Assembly: GCA_000648925.1 (NCBI GenBank)
Contig: JFHF01000017.1
Span: forward strand, 62,001 to 126,000
DNA length: 64,000 bases
Source: Caballeronia jiangsuensis
GTDB taxonomy: Bacteria; Pseudomonadota; Gammaproteobacteria; Burkholderiales; Burkholderiaceae
Direction: 5' to 3'
The translations under genes and the position numbers were made by a program. Below are positions 47,171 to 55,653 of this stretch, piece by piece; within the stretch, counting starts at the first letter, position 1; every line of letters begins with the position of its first letter. The notes under the pieces are model-generated. The model ran no database searches, was not told the DNA's origin, and saw only the letters and a list, made by a program, of their open reading frames with translations.

Positions 47171-47329
47171 TTAATGATGCGGCGGGCCGCCAACCAGCAT
47201 CTGATAGAACCAGACCGCGAATCCATAAGCGGCAATGATCATGACCGTGAGCACGGGAACCATCACGACGGTCAGAAACAGAAAGCTGCGCAACTCTTCG
47301 GATTGGCGTATTTCGTTTTTCTCATCCAT
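47171..47329 (-). CDS. napE: Small membrane protein NapE
   Basis: A 52-residue protein with one or two hydrophobic stretches (about 15-45) and a short hydrophilic N terminus (MDEKNEIRQSEEL). NapE is a small membrane protein of unknown role, found at the head of nap operons. ATG at 47329 is preferred over the longer frame. First gene of the nap-ccm array. Confidence 0.82.
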   Translation of the reverse strand: MDEKNEIRQSEELRSFLFLTVVMVPVLTVMIIAAYGFAVWFYQMLVGGPPHH

Positions 47330-47661
47330 GGGGCGCTTCGGATCTCGCTTGGCAATGTGGGAACGGCCAGCACGAAGGATGACTTCATTGTTGGTATAGG
47401 GAATACATCTTTTCAAGGTGAAAATGCGTTATTCGCGATGCGGTTCGTGTAACGGCTAATTAAGTCTTGTCGGGCGAGGCGTATCCGATTGCGGTGCGAC
47501 AAGCCGTTATCGTTTCGGATTATTGAATAGTCGGTTCGTTGCGTGCCTGTGTGTCGCAACGTTGCATTGCATGTCTGTGCCATGACTTTCGCCGTCTTCC
47601 GAAAGCCGCATGACGGCCGGGTTCATAGAATTCGGGCATCCCCAATCACGCAAGCCGGATC
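47330..47661. other. Upstream region of the nap-ccm array
   Basis: 332 bases between napE (minus) and an unknown gene (plus). AT-richer around 47380-47460. It must hold the nap promoter, but I see no clear FNR dyad (TTGAT-N4-ATCAA) and no NarL/NarP heptamer pair. Confidence 0.5.
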
Positions 47662-48090
47662 ATGCCGACCAAGCTCGAATTCGAAACCCCCGAAGGACGT
47701 CTCTCGCTCTCCATCCTCGACACTCAATTCATGGCCTATGACGCGGGCGAGCTCGCTTATCGATCGACGCGGGATTTCGTCGCGCGAATGCAATCGATGG
47801 GTCTTGGCGAATTGGCGCAAGCCTATGCGCGTCTTCTCGCACAGAACAAGGTTTCGGTGATGGAGCTGCACGAAGCGCGCGAGGATGCGCAAGCGTGTCT
47901 TGGTGAAGAGGCTGAGCGCAGCGTGATTGCGGAGGGCATCATGCCGCGCCTCGAAAGACTTCGCGAGACGATCACGCAGACGCAAGTCGACATGCGCGCG
48001 AATGTGGAGCGGCTGGCCGCGCTATCGGCGGCTTGCGATCGTGCGTTGCGTCAGGTTCCGGGGTATCGGCCGCCGGTGCGGGGGGTGTGA
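47662..48090 (+). CDS. Protein of unknown function, helical
   Basis: A 142-residue protein that I do not recognise. It starts with a short beta segment (KLEFETPEGRLSLSILDTQF) and continues almost wholly helical to the end, with two cysteines (residues 74 and 125) and no signal peptide. Codon use fits the neighbours, which favours a real gene, although the ribosome site (CCGGA) is weak. Confidence 0.6.
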   Translation: MPTKLEFETPEGRLSLSILDTQFMAYDAGELAYRSTRDFVARMQSMGLGELAQAYARLLAQNKVSVMELHEAREDAQACLGEEAERSVIAEGIMPRLERLRETITQTQVDMRANVERLAALSAACDRALRQVPGYRPPVRGV

Positions 48091-48191
48091 GGAATGTCGA
48101 TCTGAGGCGCGGCTCCGCATTCGCAAAATCAGATCATATAAGGATGCCTACACAATTCGTCGCGTATAGGCTTCCTGATACGTAGACTACG

Positions 48192-48533
48192 TCAAGCCTT
48201 TTTGACGAATTCCGTCTTGAGACTCATGGCTCCAAAGCCATCGATCTTGCAGTCGATGTCATGATCGGCATCGACGAGCCGAATGTTTTTGACTTTCGTG
48301 CCCATCTTGACCACGCCGCCGCCGCCTTTGAGCTTCAGATCCTTGATGACGGTGACCGTGTCGCCATCGTGAAGAACGTTCCCAGCGGAATCTCGAAAGA
48401 CCTTGGCGGCGGGTTCCGCTGCGCTGTCCGTCTGCGCGGACCACTCGTGCGCGCATTCGGGGCAGATATACATGCCCGCATCTTCGTAGGTGAATGCCGA
48501 TTGGCACTGAGGGCAGGAAGGTAGTGGGTTCAT
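48192..48533 (-). CDS. PhnA/YjdM-like zinc-ribbon protein
   Basis: A 113-residue protein with an N-terminal zinc ribbon (C7-x2-C10 and C24-x2-C27 in CPQC and CPEC) and the C-terminal PhnA domain ([20 protein letters not shown]). Family members were first named alkylphosphonate uptake proteins, but the link to phosphonates is weak. E. coli YjdM is of the same type. The ATG at 48533 starts the ribbon. Confidence 0.92.
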   Translation of the reverse strand: MNPLPSCPQCQSAFTYEDAGMYICPECAHEWSAQTDSAAEPAAKVFRDSAGNVLHDGDTVTVIKDLKLKGGGGVVKMGTKVKNIRLVDADHDIDCKIDGFGAMSLKTEFVKKA

Positions 48534-48751
48534 ACGTATCGCTCGATGATTTGCGGAAATTTGAAGGCCCGCAGTATAGCGCCGTCCGATGGTCAAGGCC
48601 ATGCAATGAGCCGCGTGCTTGAGGCACGAAGGCTCAGCGCTAAGTCGGATTTCTACATCGGATCGTCGGCTACGGAATGCGGGGGCGCTACGCCGATGTA
48701 CGAGTCGTACCTTCTCTTCGACGCGTCTCAAATGCGCGTGATGTCACGGCG

Positions 48752-49387
48752 CTATTTCGCGGCATGATCTGCTGCCGCACCGGCATCAGTCGCAGCGCAT
48801 TTCTTTGCCGCCTGGACCGGTACAGGCGCATCGAGGCCACGCCCGTCGATCTCGCGCACCGCGATCCAGCAACGCCTGCTTGGCATCTCCAGGAAAGCTT
48901 CGTAGTCGTGACCCGCCACTGGCGTGAACGTAATCCGCGGTGGCGAACATGTCCACGACGCATTTCCTGCGGAGCCGCCAATGCCCATCGAAATCACCAT
49001 TGGCTCACCGCTCGCCACCACGTATTCCCGAATCGAATCCTTGAAGCCGAGGCCATCCACGCGCATGTACTCGCGTGGGCTAGGCGGCATACCGATGGTG
49101 ATGCTGCGCGAAGAATACTTCCAGGCTGCCAGATAGCCATCGTCGGCGCGCACCAGCGCTTTGTCCTGCCCCCAGCCTTTGTAGCAAGCGCTATTGGGGA
49201 TGTACGAGGTGGATCGCGCGCCGTTCCCCGAGAGCAGGCGGATGCGCGACGATGTGGCAGGTTCGTATTGAGGCGTTTCCGTCGTGACCTGATGCGAGGG
49301 CTGCGGAAGGAGTCTACATGCAGCAAGAGCCGTCGCGGTAAAGGCCAAAAAGCATGAGCGAAGTACTGGGCGCGGGAGGGCAGTCAC
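48752..49387 (-). CDS. Predicted lipoprotein of unknown function
   Basis: A 211-residue protein with a lipoprotein signal ending in ALAAC (Cys24), then an extended Thr/Pro-rich linker and a globular part that I cannot assign. Several Cys (near 68, 147 and 173) could form periplasmic disulfides. The start is GTG at 49387 after AGGAAG; it places the hydrophobic segment correctly. Probably anchored to the outer membrane. Confidence 0.7.
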   Translation of the reverse strand: MTALPRPVLRSCFLAFTATALAACRLLPQPSHQVTTETPQYEPATSSRIRLLSGNGARSTSYIPNSACYKGWGQDKALVRADDGYLAAWKYSSRSITIGMPPSPREYMRVDGLGFKDSIREYVVASGEPMVISMGIGGSAGNASWTCSPPRITFTPVAGHDYEAFLEMPSRRCWIAVREIDGRGLDAPVPVQAAKKCAATDAGAAADHAAK

Positions 49388-49777
49388 GGAGCTTCCTGAA
49401 AATCGGGGATTTTCTCCAATGTCATACCTATGCGCAACAACATAAGAATTCCTAATTCGATGCAATAGTGAAATAGTGATGATCCGCAGCCGACGCGTCC
49501 TGTCGTCGTTTCAATCGAGTATTTCGCCATCGCATTCCATCTCGCCTGCAAATAGTCGCCGCTGAACTCGCGGTTCACCGACGTTGGTGCCAATGCCGAC
49601 TACTTCCGCACCTTCCATGACCGGCGCAGCAACTGTGCCGCACCAGCCCCAGCCTCACCCTCGCCGCTATATCCGTTCATACATTCCGTCCTATATAAAC
49701 GATAAGAATGTTTTGCTTTCGTGGATGGTGGTTCTGCGCCAACATGAGGTGATTCTGAAAAACATATGGAGCGAGAC
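49388..49777. other. Region between lipoprotein and aldehyde dehydrogenase
   Basis: 390 bases. No gene is supported; a 69-residue minus-strand frame has no ribosome site. The part 49690-49770 is AT-rich and contains AAACGATA (49698-49705), part of the motif seen at the LysR gene at 51768. Confidence 0.5.
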
Positions 49778-51229
49778 ATGGACAACAACACGGACCTCAA
49801 GCGCTACGAATTGCTGATCAACGGCGAATTCGTTCCTCCGGGCGGAGGTGAATACTCGACGAACCTCGATCCCGCCACCGAAAACCCGATATCCCGCGTG
49901 GCACAAGGTACGTCCGCCGATGTCGATCGCGCAGTGCAGGCCGCGCGCGCCGCGCTCAAACCGTGGAACGCAATCCGTGCAGCCGAGCGCGGCCGCATCC
50001 TGATGAAGCTCGCCGAGTTGCTCCGCGAAAATCAGGAAGAACTCGCGGCGCTCGAAAGTCTCGACGCAGGCAAGCCGATCGCGGGCGTGCAGCGCCAGGA
50101 CGTGCCCGCCGCCATCGACACACTCGCCTATTACGCCGGCTGGTGCGACAAGATCAACGGCCAGGTCGTGCCCGCGCGCCCCGACGCGCTGACTTATACA
50201 GTGCGCGAACCCGTCGGCGTCGTCGCGGCGATCGTGCCGTGGAATTTCCCGCTGATGATCGGCATGTGGAAGATCGCGCCCGCACTCGCATGCGGCTGCA
50301 CGCTGATCGTGAAACCCGCCGAAATCACGCCGCTCTCCGCGCTGATGGTCGGACGGCTCGCGCTCGAAGCCGGCGTGCCGCCGGGCGTGCTCAATATCGT
50401 GACCGGCAAGGGCTCCGTCGTCGGCGACGCGCTCGTCGCGCATCCCGGTGTCGACAAGGTCACGTTCACCGGGTCGCCGTCGGTCGGACGCGGCATCCTG
50501 CAGGGCGCGGCGCGCAACTTCAAGCGCGTCACGCTCGAACTCGGCGGCAAGTCCGCCAACGTGATTTTCGCGGACGCGAATCTCGATGGCGCCGTGCGCG
50601 CGGCAGCCTCCGGCATCTTCTTCAACGCCGGCCAGGTCTGCTCGGCGGGCTCGCGGATTCTCGCGCAACGCGCCGTCTACGATGAAGTCGTCGAACGCCT
50701 CGCCCAGCGCGCGCGAACGATCAAGCTCGGCGATCCGTCGAGCCGCGATACCAATATGGGCCCGCTCATCTCCGCCAAGCAGATGAAGAGCGTGCTGGAC
50801 TATGTGGACATCGGCAAGGAGGAGGGCGCATCGCTCGTGACGGGCGGCAGGCGCTCAGGCGAGCGCGGCTTCTTCGTCGAGCCGACAGTGTTCGCAAACG
50901 TCGAACACGAGATGCGCATCTCGCAGGAGGAAATCTTCGGGCCGGTCGCGAGCGTCATTCCCTTCGACGATGAAGCCGACGCATTGCGCATCGCCAACGG
51001 CACCGCGTACAGTCTCGCCGCGGCCGTGTGGAGCTCGGATATCGGCCGCGTGCATCGCATGGCCGCCGAACTCAGGGCGGGCACGGTCTGGGTGAATACC
51101 TACGGCTTCACCGATGTGCGTCTGCCGTGGGGTGGCTCAGGCGATTCCGGCTTCGGCCGCGAACATGGCGATGTCGCCATCGAGAACTTCACCGAGCCGA
51201 AGGCGGTCTGGGTCGCACTGACGCCCTGA
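49778..51229 (+). CDS. NAD(P)-dependent aldehyde dehydrogenase
   Basis: A 483-residue class aldehyde dehydrogenase, intact. Visible are the PWNFP motif (about 153-157), the general-base Glu in [10 protein letters not shown] (near 254) and the catalytic Cys in FNAGQVCSAG (near 288). The pattern FTGSPSVGRGI and GGSGDSGFGRE resembles betaine-/phenylacetaldehyde-type enzymes, but the substrate is not predictable. ATG at 49778 (GGAG six bases upstream) is preferred over the ATG at 49766. Confidence 0.92.
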   Translation: MDNNTDLKRYELLINGEFVPPGGGEYSTNLDPATENPISRVAQGTSADVDRAVQAARAALKPWNAIRAAERGRILMKLAELLRENQEELAALESLDAGKPIAGVQRQDVPAAIDTLAYYAGWCDKINGQVVPARPDALTYTVREPVGVVAAIVPWNFPLMIGMWKIAPALACGCTLIVKPAEITPLSALMVGRLALEAGVPPGVLNIVTGKGSVVGDALVAHPGVDKVTFTGSPSVGRGILQGAARNFKRVTLELGGKSANVIFADANLDGAVRAAASGIFFNAGQVCSAGSRILAQRAVYDEVVERLAQRARTIKLGDPSSRDTNMGPLISAKQMKSVLDYVDIGKEEGASLVTGGRRSGERGFFVEPTVFANVEHEMRISQEEIFGPVASVIPFDDEADALRIANGTAYSLAAAVWSSDIGRVHRMAAELRAGTVWVNTYGFTDVRLPWGGSGDSGFGREHGDVAIENFTEPKAVWVALTP

Positions 51230-51285
51230 GTTCGACGCCGCCGCGGGCAACCGCGGCGAATCATGCAAACACGAAAAATGCAAAA

Positions 51286-51312
51286 GGGCGGTCCGGAATT
51301 CCCGGACCGCCC
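51286..51312 (-). terminator. Intrinsic terminator of the 51332-51670 gene
   Basis: An 11-bp perfect stem (GGGCGGTCCGG/CCGGACCGCCC) with a 5-nt loop. On the minus strand it is followed by TTTTGCATTTTT, so it ends the unknown gene to its right. On the plus strand it lies 56 bases after the aldehyde dehydrogenase but lacks a T-run. Confidence 0.82.
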
Positions 51313-51331
51313 ATATCGAGAGTGAGGAGCG

Positions 51332-51670
51332 TTAAGCGCGCGCCGTTTCCTGGTTGCGCGCTCGCCAAAGCCGCGCCCGCTGCGTGCTGTCTTCATATTG
51401 AACCGTGTTTTGCCGGCATGCTTCGACGGTCGAATTCTTGCGCTCGACGATCGCCTGGCAGAGAAACTCCGCGCTGTACGCCTTCAGGAGATGCGGAGAG
51501 TGCGTCTCGATGTACTGCGCGATTTTCCCGTAGTCGCTGTCCGCCGACGCGAGCGAGAGATAGGTCTGCGCATCCCAGCGGAACATCAGATCGAGTTCTT
51601 CGAAAGCGGTATTGAATGCGCAGACTTGCGCCTGAACTTCGCGGTCATCGCTGTACATTGCATGGATCAT
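51332..51670 (-). CDS. Protein of unknown function
   Basis: A 112-residue soluble protein that I do not recognise. It is helical, with an aromatic-rich centre (FRWDAQTYLSLASADSDYGKIAQYIETHS, given here in part) and two Cys. The ATG at 51670 has GGAGA nine bases upstream. It lies downstream of the LysR gene at 51768, in the same direction, with a shared upstream motif at 51720-51738, so it may be a target of that regulator. Confidence 0.72.
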   Translation of the reverse strand: MIHAMYSDDREVQAQVCAFNTAFEELDLMFRWDAQTYLSLASADSDYGKIAQYIETHSPHLLKAYSAEFLCQAIVERKNSTVEACRQNTVQYEDSTQRARLWRARNQETARA

Positions 51671-51719
51671 GATCGTCTCCTGTATGGCCGGGGGGCATGA
51701 ATGCAGGATAGGGAACACG

Positions 51720-51738
51720 ATCCATATACGATAGTTAA
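51720..51738. promoter_or_regulatory. Possible LysR operator, copy 1
   Basis: ATCCATATACGATAGTTAA, 16 of 19 bases identical to the copy at 52727-52745. It contains a T-N11-A arrangement and lies 50-68 bases before the start of the 112-residue protein gene. Confidence 0.5.
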
Positions 51739-51767
51739 AGTTTTTTCGCTTATCTATTCAGTAAGCG

Positions 51768-52715
51768 TTATGAATTGGGCTTGCCGGTCTTCGCGACGAT
51801 TTGCGTGATCGCTTCGATCTGCGCGGCGCCTTCTTCGACGAGAAACTGCTTGAACGCGAGCGCGACCGGCGGCAGACGCTTGTTGTTCCGATGCACGACG
51901 AACCAGTTGAGCATCACGGGAAAACCCTCGATATCGAGCACCGCCAGTTTGCCGACCTGCAACTCCATGCTGATCGTATGCGCCGACAGAAAGCTCACGC
52001 CCATGCCGGCGATCACCGCCTGCTTGATCGTCTCCGTGCTGGTGATTTCCATCGCGACGTTCAGGTTCGAGAGCCGCCCGGCGAAACCTTCCTCCATCGA
52101 ATTCCAGGTATCCGAACCGCGCTCGCGGACGATGAACGGCTCGTCGGCCAGTGCTTCGAGCGGCACGTTTTTGCGTCCGACGAGCGGATGATCCGGCGGC
52201 GCGACGATCACATACGGATGCGGCGCAAAGGAAACGTTGACCGTATCCATGTCGCGCGGCGGACGCACCATCACGGCGAGGTCGGTGAGATTGTCGGAAA
52301 GCTGATGCAGCAGTTCTTCGCGGTTATGTACCGCAAGGTTGAGCCTGACATCGGTATTACGCTGCGTGAACGCTGCAAGCAGGCGCGGGAAAAAATAATC
52401 GCCCGCGCTGATCACCGCGACGCTCAGCGTGCCGCCCGAAATGCCCTTGAGCCGCGCCATCGCGTCGTCGGCTTCGCGGAATTGCTCCAGGATCGCACGG
52501 CTGTAATGGAGCATTTCATTCCCGGCCGGCGTGAGGTAGATTTTCTTGCCCAACTGCTCGAAGAGCGGCAAGCCAGCGTGCTCCTCCAGTTGCTTGACCT
52601 GCGTCGAGACCGCGGGCTGAGTGAGATAGAGTTCCTCGGCGGCGCGAGAAAAACTCAGTCGACGGGCAACGGTCTCGAAGATCTTCAACTGACGCAGGGT
52701 AGCGTTGCGGAGCAC
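51768..52715 (-). CDS. LysR-family regulator (CbbR-like)
   Basis: A 315-residue LysR protein; the start LRQLKIFETVARRLSFSRAAEEL-type helix-turn-helix (first 65 residues) and the effector domain (from about 92) resemble CbbR and relatives. It is divergent from oxlT with 479 bases between the two starts. A copy of a 19-nt motif sits 12-30 bases before its own start codon, fitting autoregulation. It probably responds to a small carboxylate, possibly oxalate or a metabolite of it; this is inference from context. Confidence 0.9.
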   Translation of the reverse strand: MLRNATLRQLKIFETVARRLSFSRAAEELYLTQPAVSTQVKQLEEHAGLPLFEQLGKKIYLTPAGNEMLHYSRAILEQFREADDAMARLKGISGGTLSVAVISAGDYFFPRLLAAFTQRNTDVRLNLAVHNREELLHQLSDNLTDLAVMVRPPRDMDTVNVSFAPHPYVIVAPPDHPLVGRKNVPLEALADEPFIVRERGSDTWNSMEEGFAGRLSNLNVAMEITSTETIKQAVIAGMGVSFLSAHTISMELQVGKLAVLDIEGFPVMLNWFVVHRNNKRLPPVALAFKQFLVEEGAAQIEAITQIVAKTGKPNS

Positions 52716-53194
52716 GGCGATCCTTCATCCATTAACGATAGCTAATTTATACAATAATTTTTTCTAACTTTCCTTAATCGTTTTTCTCCCCCACGATGCT
52801 TTCACGTCCCCAAAAGTTGTAAGGAGGACGGTCGCGGTTAGCACGAACGGTTATGCTTAACCCCGAGCATCGGCCACGCGCTTTTCGCCATGTATCACGG
52901 CACAACTCAGCAAAAACCCGAAGCCTGCAAAGGCGCATCAACCATCCGGACTTTATTGGGAATCGCTTGAAATGATTCGTCGATCGCCTGACGCGGATGT
53001 TTGCCTGACGTGCGAATCGATCGCCCACTTCAGTATGTGCAGCACGCGCGACATGCGCGACAGGCGGCCTCACGCCCACGCCGCCTGGACCGAGCACTTC
53101 CCCTGACCGACCGCTCGCCGCCGGCGCACCCGCGCCGGTTTCTCGCAGCACATCAAGCGCCGTACGAGCGCTAGAAAACATAACGGAGACAGAC
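52716..53194. other. Divergent region between LysR and oxlT
   Basis: 479 bases. The part next to the LysR gene (52727-52790) is AT-rich, with the 19-nt motif and TTATACAATAA, whose reverse has a weak TTGTATA half of the GntR motif. The rest, up to oxlT, is GC-rich without a convincing gene. oxlT has a ribosome site GGAGACAGAC. Confidence 0.55.
52727..52745. promoter_or_regulatory. Possible LysR operator, copy 2
   Basis: ATCCATTAACGATAGCTAA, with an interrupted dyad TTA..C.AT.G..TAA that fits the LysR box T-N11-A. It lies directly upstream of the LysR start codon at 52715. Confidence 0.5.
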
Positions 53195-54541
53195 ATGGCA
53201 AGCGCAGACACGGTTGTGTCCGGGCAATCGCACGGGCGTCATCACAACAGATGGTTCCAGCTAGTGATCGGCATCATATGCATGGGGCTGGTCGCCAACC
53301 TGCAGTACGCATGGACCCTGTTCGTCGTCCCAATGGATGCGAAGCATCACTGGGGTCAGGCGGCGATTCAAACCGCCTTCACTATTTTCATCGTTACCGA
53401 AACCTGGCTTGTGCCCGTCGAGGGCTGGCTCGTCGATAAATTCGGCCCGCGGCCGGTCGTCATCGGCGGCTCGATCTGCGCGGCGCTCGGCTGGATCATC
53501 GACGCGAACGCGACGAGTCTCATCCATCTCTACATCGGGGCGGTGGTCGCGGGCATCGGCGCGGGCTGCGTGTACGGCACGTGCGTCGGCACGGCGCTCA
53601 AGTGGTTCCCGGATAAGCGCGGTCTCGCTGCGGGCATGACGGCGGCGGGCTTCGGCGCGGGCGCGGCCGTCACCGTGATTCCGATCTCCAACATGATCCA
53701 GAGCTCGGGCTACGAGCACGCGTTCATGTTCTTCGGCATCCTGCAGGGCGCGTGCATTTTCGTGCTGGCGCTGATGCTCGTGCGGCCCAATCCGCCGAAG
53801 GGCATCGTGCCGGCCAAGCGCATCGTGTCGACGAAAATCGACTACACGACAGGACAGATGGTACGCTCGCCGCTCTTCTGGGTGCTGTACCTGATGTTCG
53901 TGTTCGTCGCGGCGGGCGGCGTGATCGCGACCGCGCAGTTCGGGCCGATCGCCAAGGAATACGGCTTCGCGAAGATGCCGGTGAACCTGCTGGGCGTGAC
54001 GCTGCCGCTGCTCGCGATGACGCTGTCCATCGATAACCTGTGCAACGGCTTCACGCGTCCGCTGTGCGGTTTCATCTCGGACAAGATCGGCCGCGAGAAC
54101 ACCATGTTCATCATCTTCCTGGGCGAAGGCATCGCGCTGCTCGGGCTGATGGAGTTCGGGCACGATCCGTATCTCTTCATGCTGTTCGCGGCCATGACGT
54201 TCCTGTGCTGGGGCGAAATCTTCTCGATCTTTCCCGCGACCTGCGCCGATACCTTCGGCAGCAAGTACGCCGCCGCCAACGCGGGCACGTTGTACACCGC
54301 GAAGGGCACGGCGTCGATGCTGGTGCCGCTTGCATCGGTGCTCGCGTCGGTCGGCTCGTGGAATGCGGTGTTCATCGCGGCAGCCGTCACGTCGATCGCG
54401 GCGGGACTGTGCGCGAAGTTCGTCCTCGCACCGATGCGCAAGCGCTGGATCGAGAACACGCTGACGGAAACGTCGGCGGAATCGTCGGTCAACGCATCGT
54501 TCCAGACGGGCTGGGACGCATCGCGCAACACGGTTCAGTAA
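53195..54541 (+). CDS. oxlT: Oxalate/formate antiporter
   Basis: A 448-residue MFS carrier of the OxlT family: 12 helices, a short hydrophilic His-rich N terminus (GRHHNRW), and GAGCVYGTCVGTALKWFPDKRGLAAGM, here given in part, the hallmark loop between helices 4 and 5 of OxlT proteins. OxlT exchanges oxalate for formate across the inner membrane. The helix that carries the charged Lys in Oxalobacter OxlT cannot be aligned by eye. Context (frc, panE, sucCD, GntR) supports oxalate as substrate. Confidence 0.9.
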   Translation: MASADTVVSGQSHGRHHNRWFQLVIGIICMGLVANLQYAWTLFVVPMDAKHHWGQAAIQTAFTIFIVTETWLVPVEGWLVDKFGPRPVVIGGSICAALGWIIDANATSLIHLYIGAVVAGIGAGCVYGTCVGTALKWFPDKRGLAAGMTAAGFGAGAAVTVIPISNMIQSSGYEHAFMFFGILQGACIFVLALMLVRPNPPKGIVPAKRIVSTKIDYTTGQMVRSPLFWVLYLMFVFVAAGGVIATAQFGPIAKEYGFAKMPVNLLGVTLPLLAMTLSIDNLCNGFTRPLCGFISDKIGRENTMFIIFLGEGIALLGLMEFGHDPYLFMLFAAMTFLCWGEIFSIFPATCADTFGSKYAAANAGTLYTAKGTASMLVPLASVLASVGSWNAVFIAAAVTSIAAGLCAKFVLAPMRKRWIENTLTETSAESSVNASFQTGWDASRNTVQ

Positions 54542-54553
54542 GGCGGTCGAGGC

Positions 54554-55492
54554 ATGCCGCGCGAACCGTCTCCATCGCTCAGCGTATCGCTGCATCAGTT
54601 GAGATTGTTCGTCACGCTCGCGCGGCATCGCAGCTTCACGCGCGCGGGCGATGAATTCGGCATCACGCAATCGGCAGTCAGCCGCAGCATCAGAGAACTC
54701 GAAGACGAAGTCGCGCTGCGGCTCTTCGATCGCACCACGCGTCAGGTCGCACTCACCGACACCGGACGCCGCCTGCTCGCGCGCATCGCGCCGCTCGTCG
54801 AGGAACTGGAAGCGACGCTGCGGCCACGCGCGCAGGAGGGCGGCGAGCCGGGCGTCGTGAATCTCGCGACCAGTTGCGGTCTCACCGCGAGCGTGTTGCC
54901 CGGCATGCTCGCATCCTGCCGCGAGCGCTTGCCGGACATCACGATCGTGATGATGGATCGGCCGCAGAACGCCGTGCTGCAACTCGTTCGTTCCGGAGAG
55001 GCGGAACTGGGCGTCGTGATCGCGCCGGAGAATCTCGACGAACTCGCCGCCGAACCGCTTTTCGCCGATGGATTCGCGGCGGTCGTGAGCGCGTCGCATC
55101 GGCTCAGCGAGGCGGCGCGCATCGACTGGCAGCAGTTGCGCGGCACGCCGCTGCTCCTTCTCGATGACGACACCGGCAGCCTCGGCGCCATCGAAGCCGC
55201 GCTCGCGCTGCACGGCGTGACCGGCGCGGTTCGCCAGAAACTCACACAGTCGGCGGCGGTTGCGCGCATGGCGGAAGCGGGACTCGGCGTCGGTATTCTG
55301 CCGATGCACGCGCGCGCCGCGTGCGACAGCGCGCACACACGCTTCATCCCGCTCGTGCCGGACACGTCGCGCACGATCATGCTCGTGCGGCGCAAGAGCC
55401 GCGCGTTGCGCGCGAGCGCGGCGAGTGTGTGGTCGCACATCGTGGCGGCCTCGTCGCATACTGTGATCTCGGGTCAGCCTGTCGACGCCTGA
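54554..55492 (+). CDS. LysR-family regulator
   Basis: A 312-residue LysR protein: winged helix in residues 8-70 (TRAGDEFGITQSAVSRSIREL), effector domain from about 95. It starts 12 bases after oxlT and is probably cotranscribed with it. It gives the oxalate module a second LysR regulator besides the one at 51768. Its ligand is unknown. Confidence 0.88.
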   Translation: MPREPSPSLSVSLHQLRLFVTLARHRSFTRAGDEFGITQSAVSRSIRELEDEVALRLFDRTTRQVALTDTGRRLLARIAPLVEELEATLRPRAQEGGEPGVVNLATSCGLTASVLPGMLASCRERLPDITIVMMDRPQNAVLQLVRSGEAELGVVIAPENLDELAAEPLFADGFAAVVSASHRLSEAARIDWQQLRGTPLLLLDDDTGSLGAIEAALALHGVTGAVRQKLTQSAAVARMAEAGLGVGILPMHARAACDSAHTRFIPLVPDTSRTIMLVRRKSRALRASAASVWSHIVAASSHTVISGQPVDA

Positions 55493-55580
55493 CCGGCGCT
55501 TTTCCCTGTATTCATCCCAACCCGCGGCGCGCCTCGCGCATGCGGGTTTCCGCTCGTCCGCAAGAACACGATTCGCCTTG

Positions 55581-55609
55581 TTCTTGGTCGATACGGAATG
55601 TAGTATCTT
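55581..55609 (+). promoter_or_regulatory. Predicted sigma-70 promoter of panE
   Basis: TTCTTG (55581-55586), 17-bp spacer, TATCTT (55604-55609). Transcription would start near 55616. The operator TTGTATATCA (55608-55617) overlaps the -10 and start site, so a bound GntR protein would block initiation. Confidence 0.55.
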
Positions 55610-55617
55610 GTATATCA
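55608..55617 (+). promoter_or_regulatory. GntR operator candidate, panE
   Basis: TTGTATATCA in the context ATCTTGTATATCAGAG. One of four near-identical copies in this cluster. The flanks form a dyad (TCTTG-N5-CAGAG, one mismatch), the usual shape of an FCD-type GntR site. Confidence 0.65.
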
Positions 55618-55653
55618 GAGAGCTAAAAGGCTACAACCCTCAGGAGACGAACC

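Noticed and set aside
49384..49593. 69-residue minus-strand frame
   Set aside because: No ribosome site and no family; it overlaps the start of the lipoprotein gene, whose GTG start has better support.
53261..55459. 732-residue minus-strand open frame
   Set aside because: Spans the antisense of two unrelated genes (oxlT and a LysR gene), so it cannot be a real protein.
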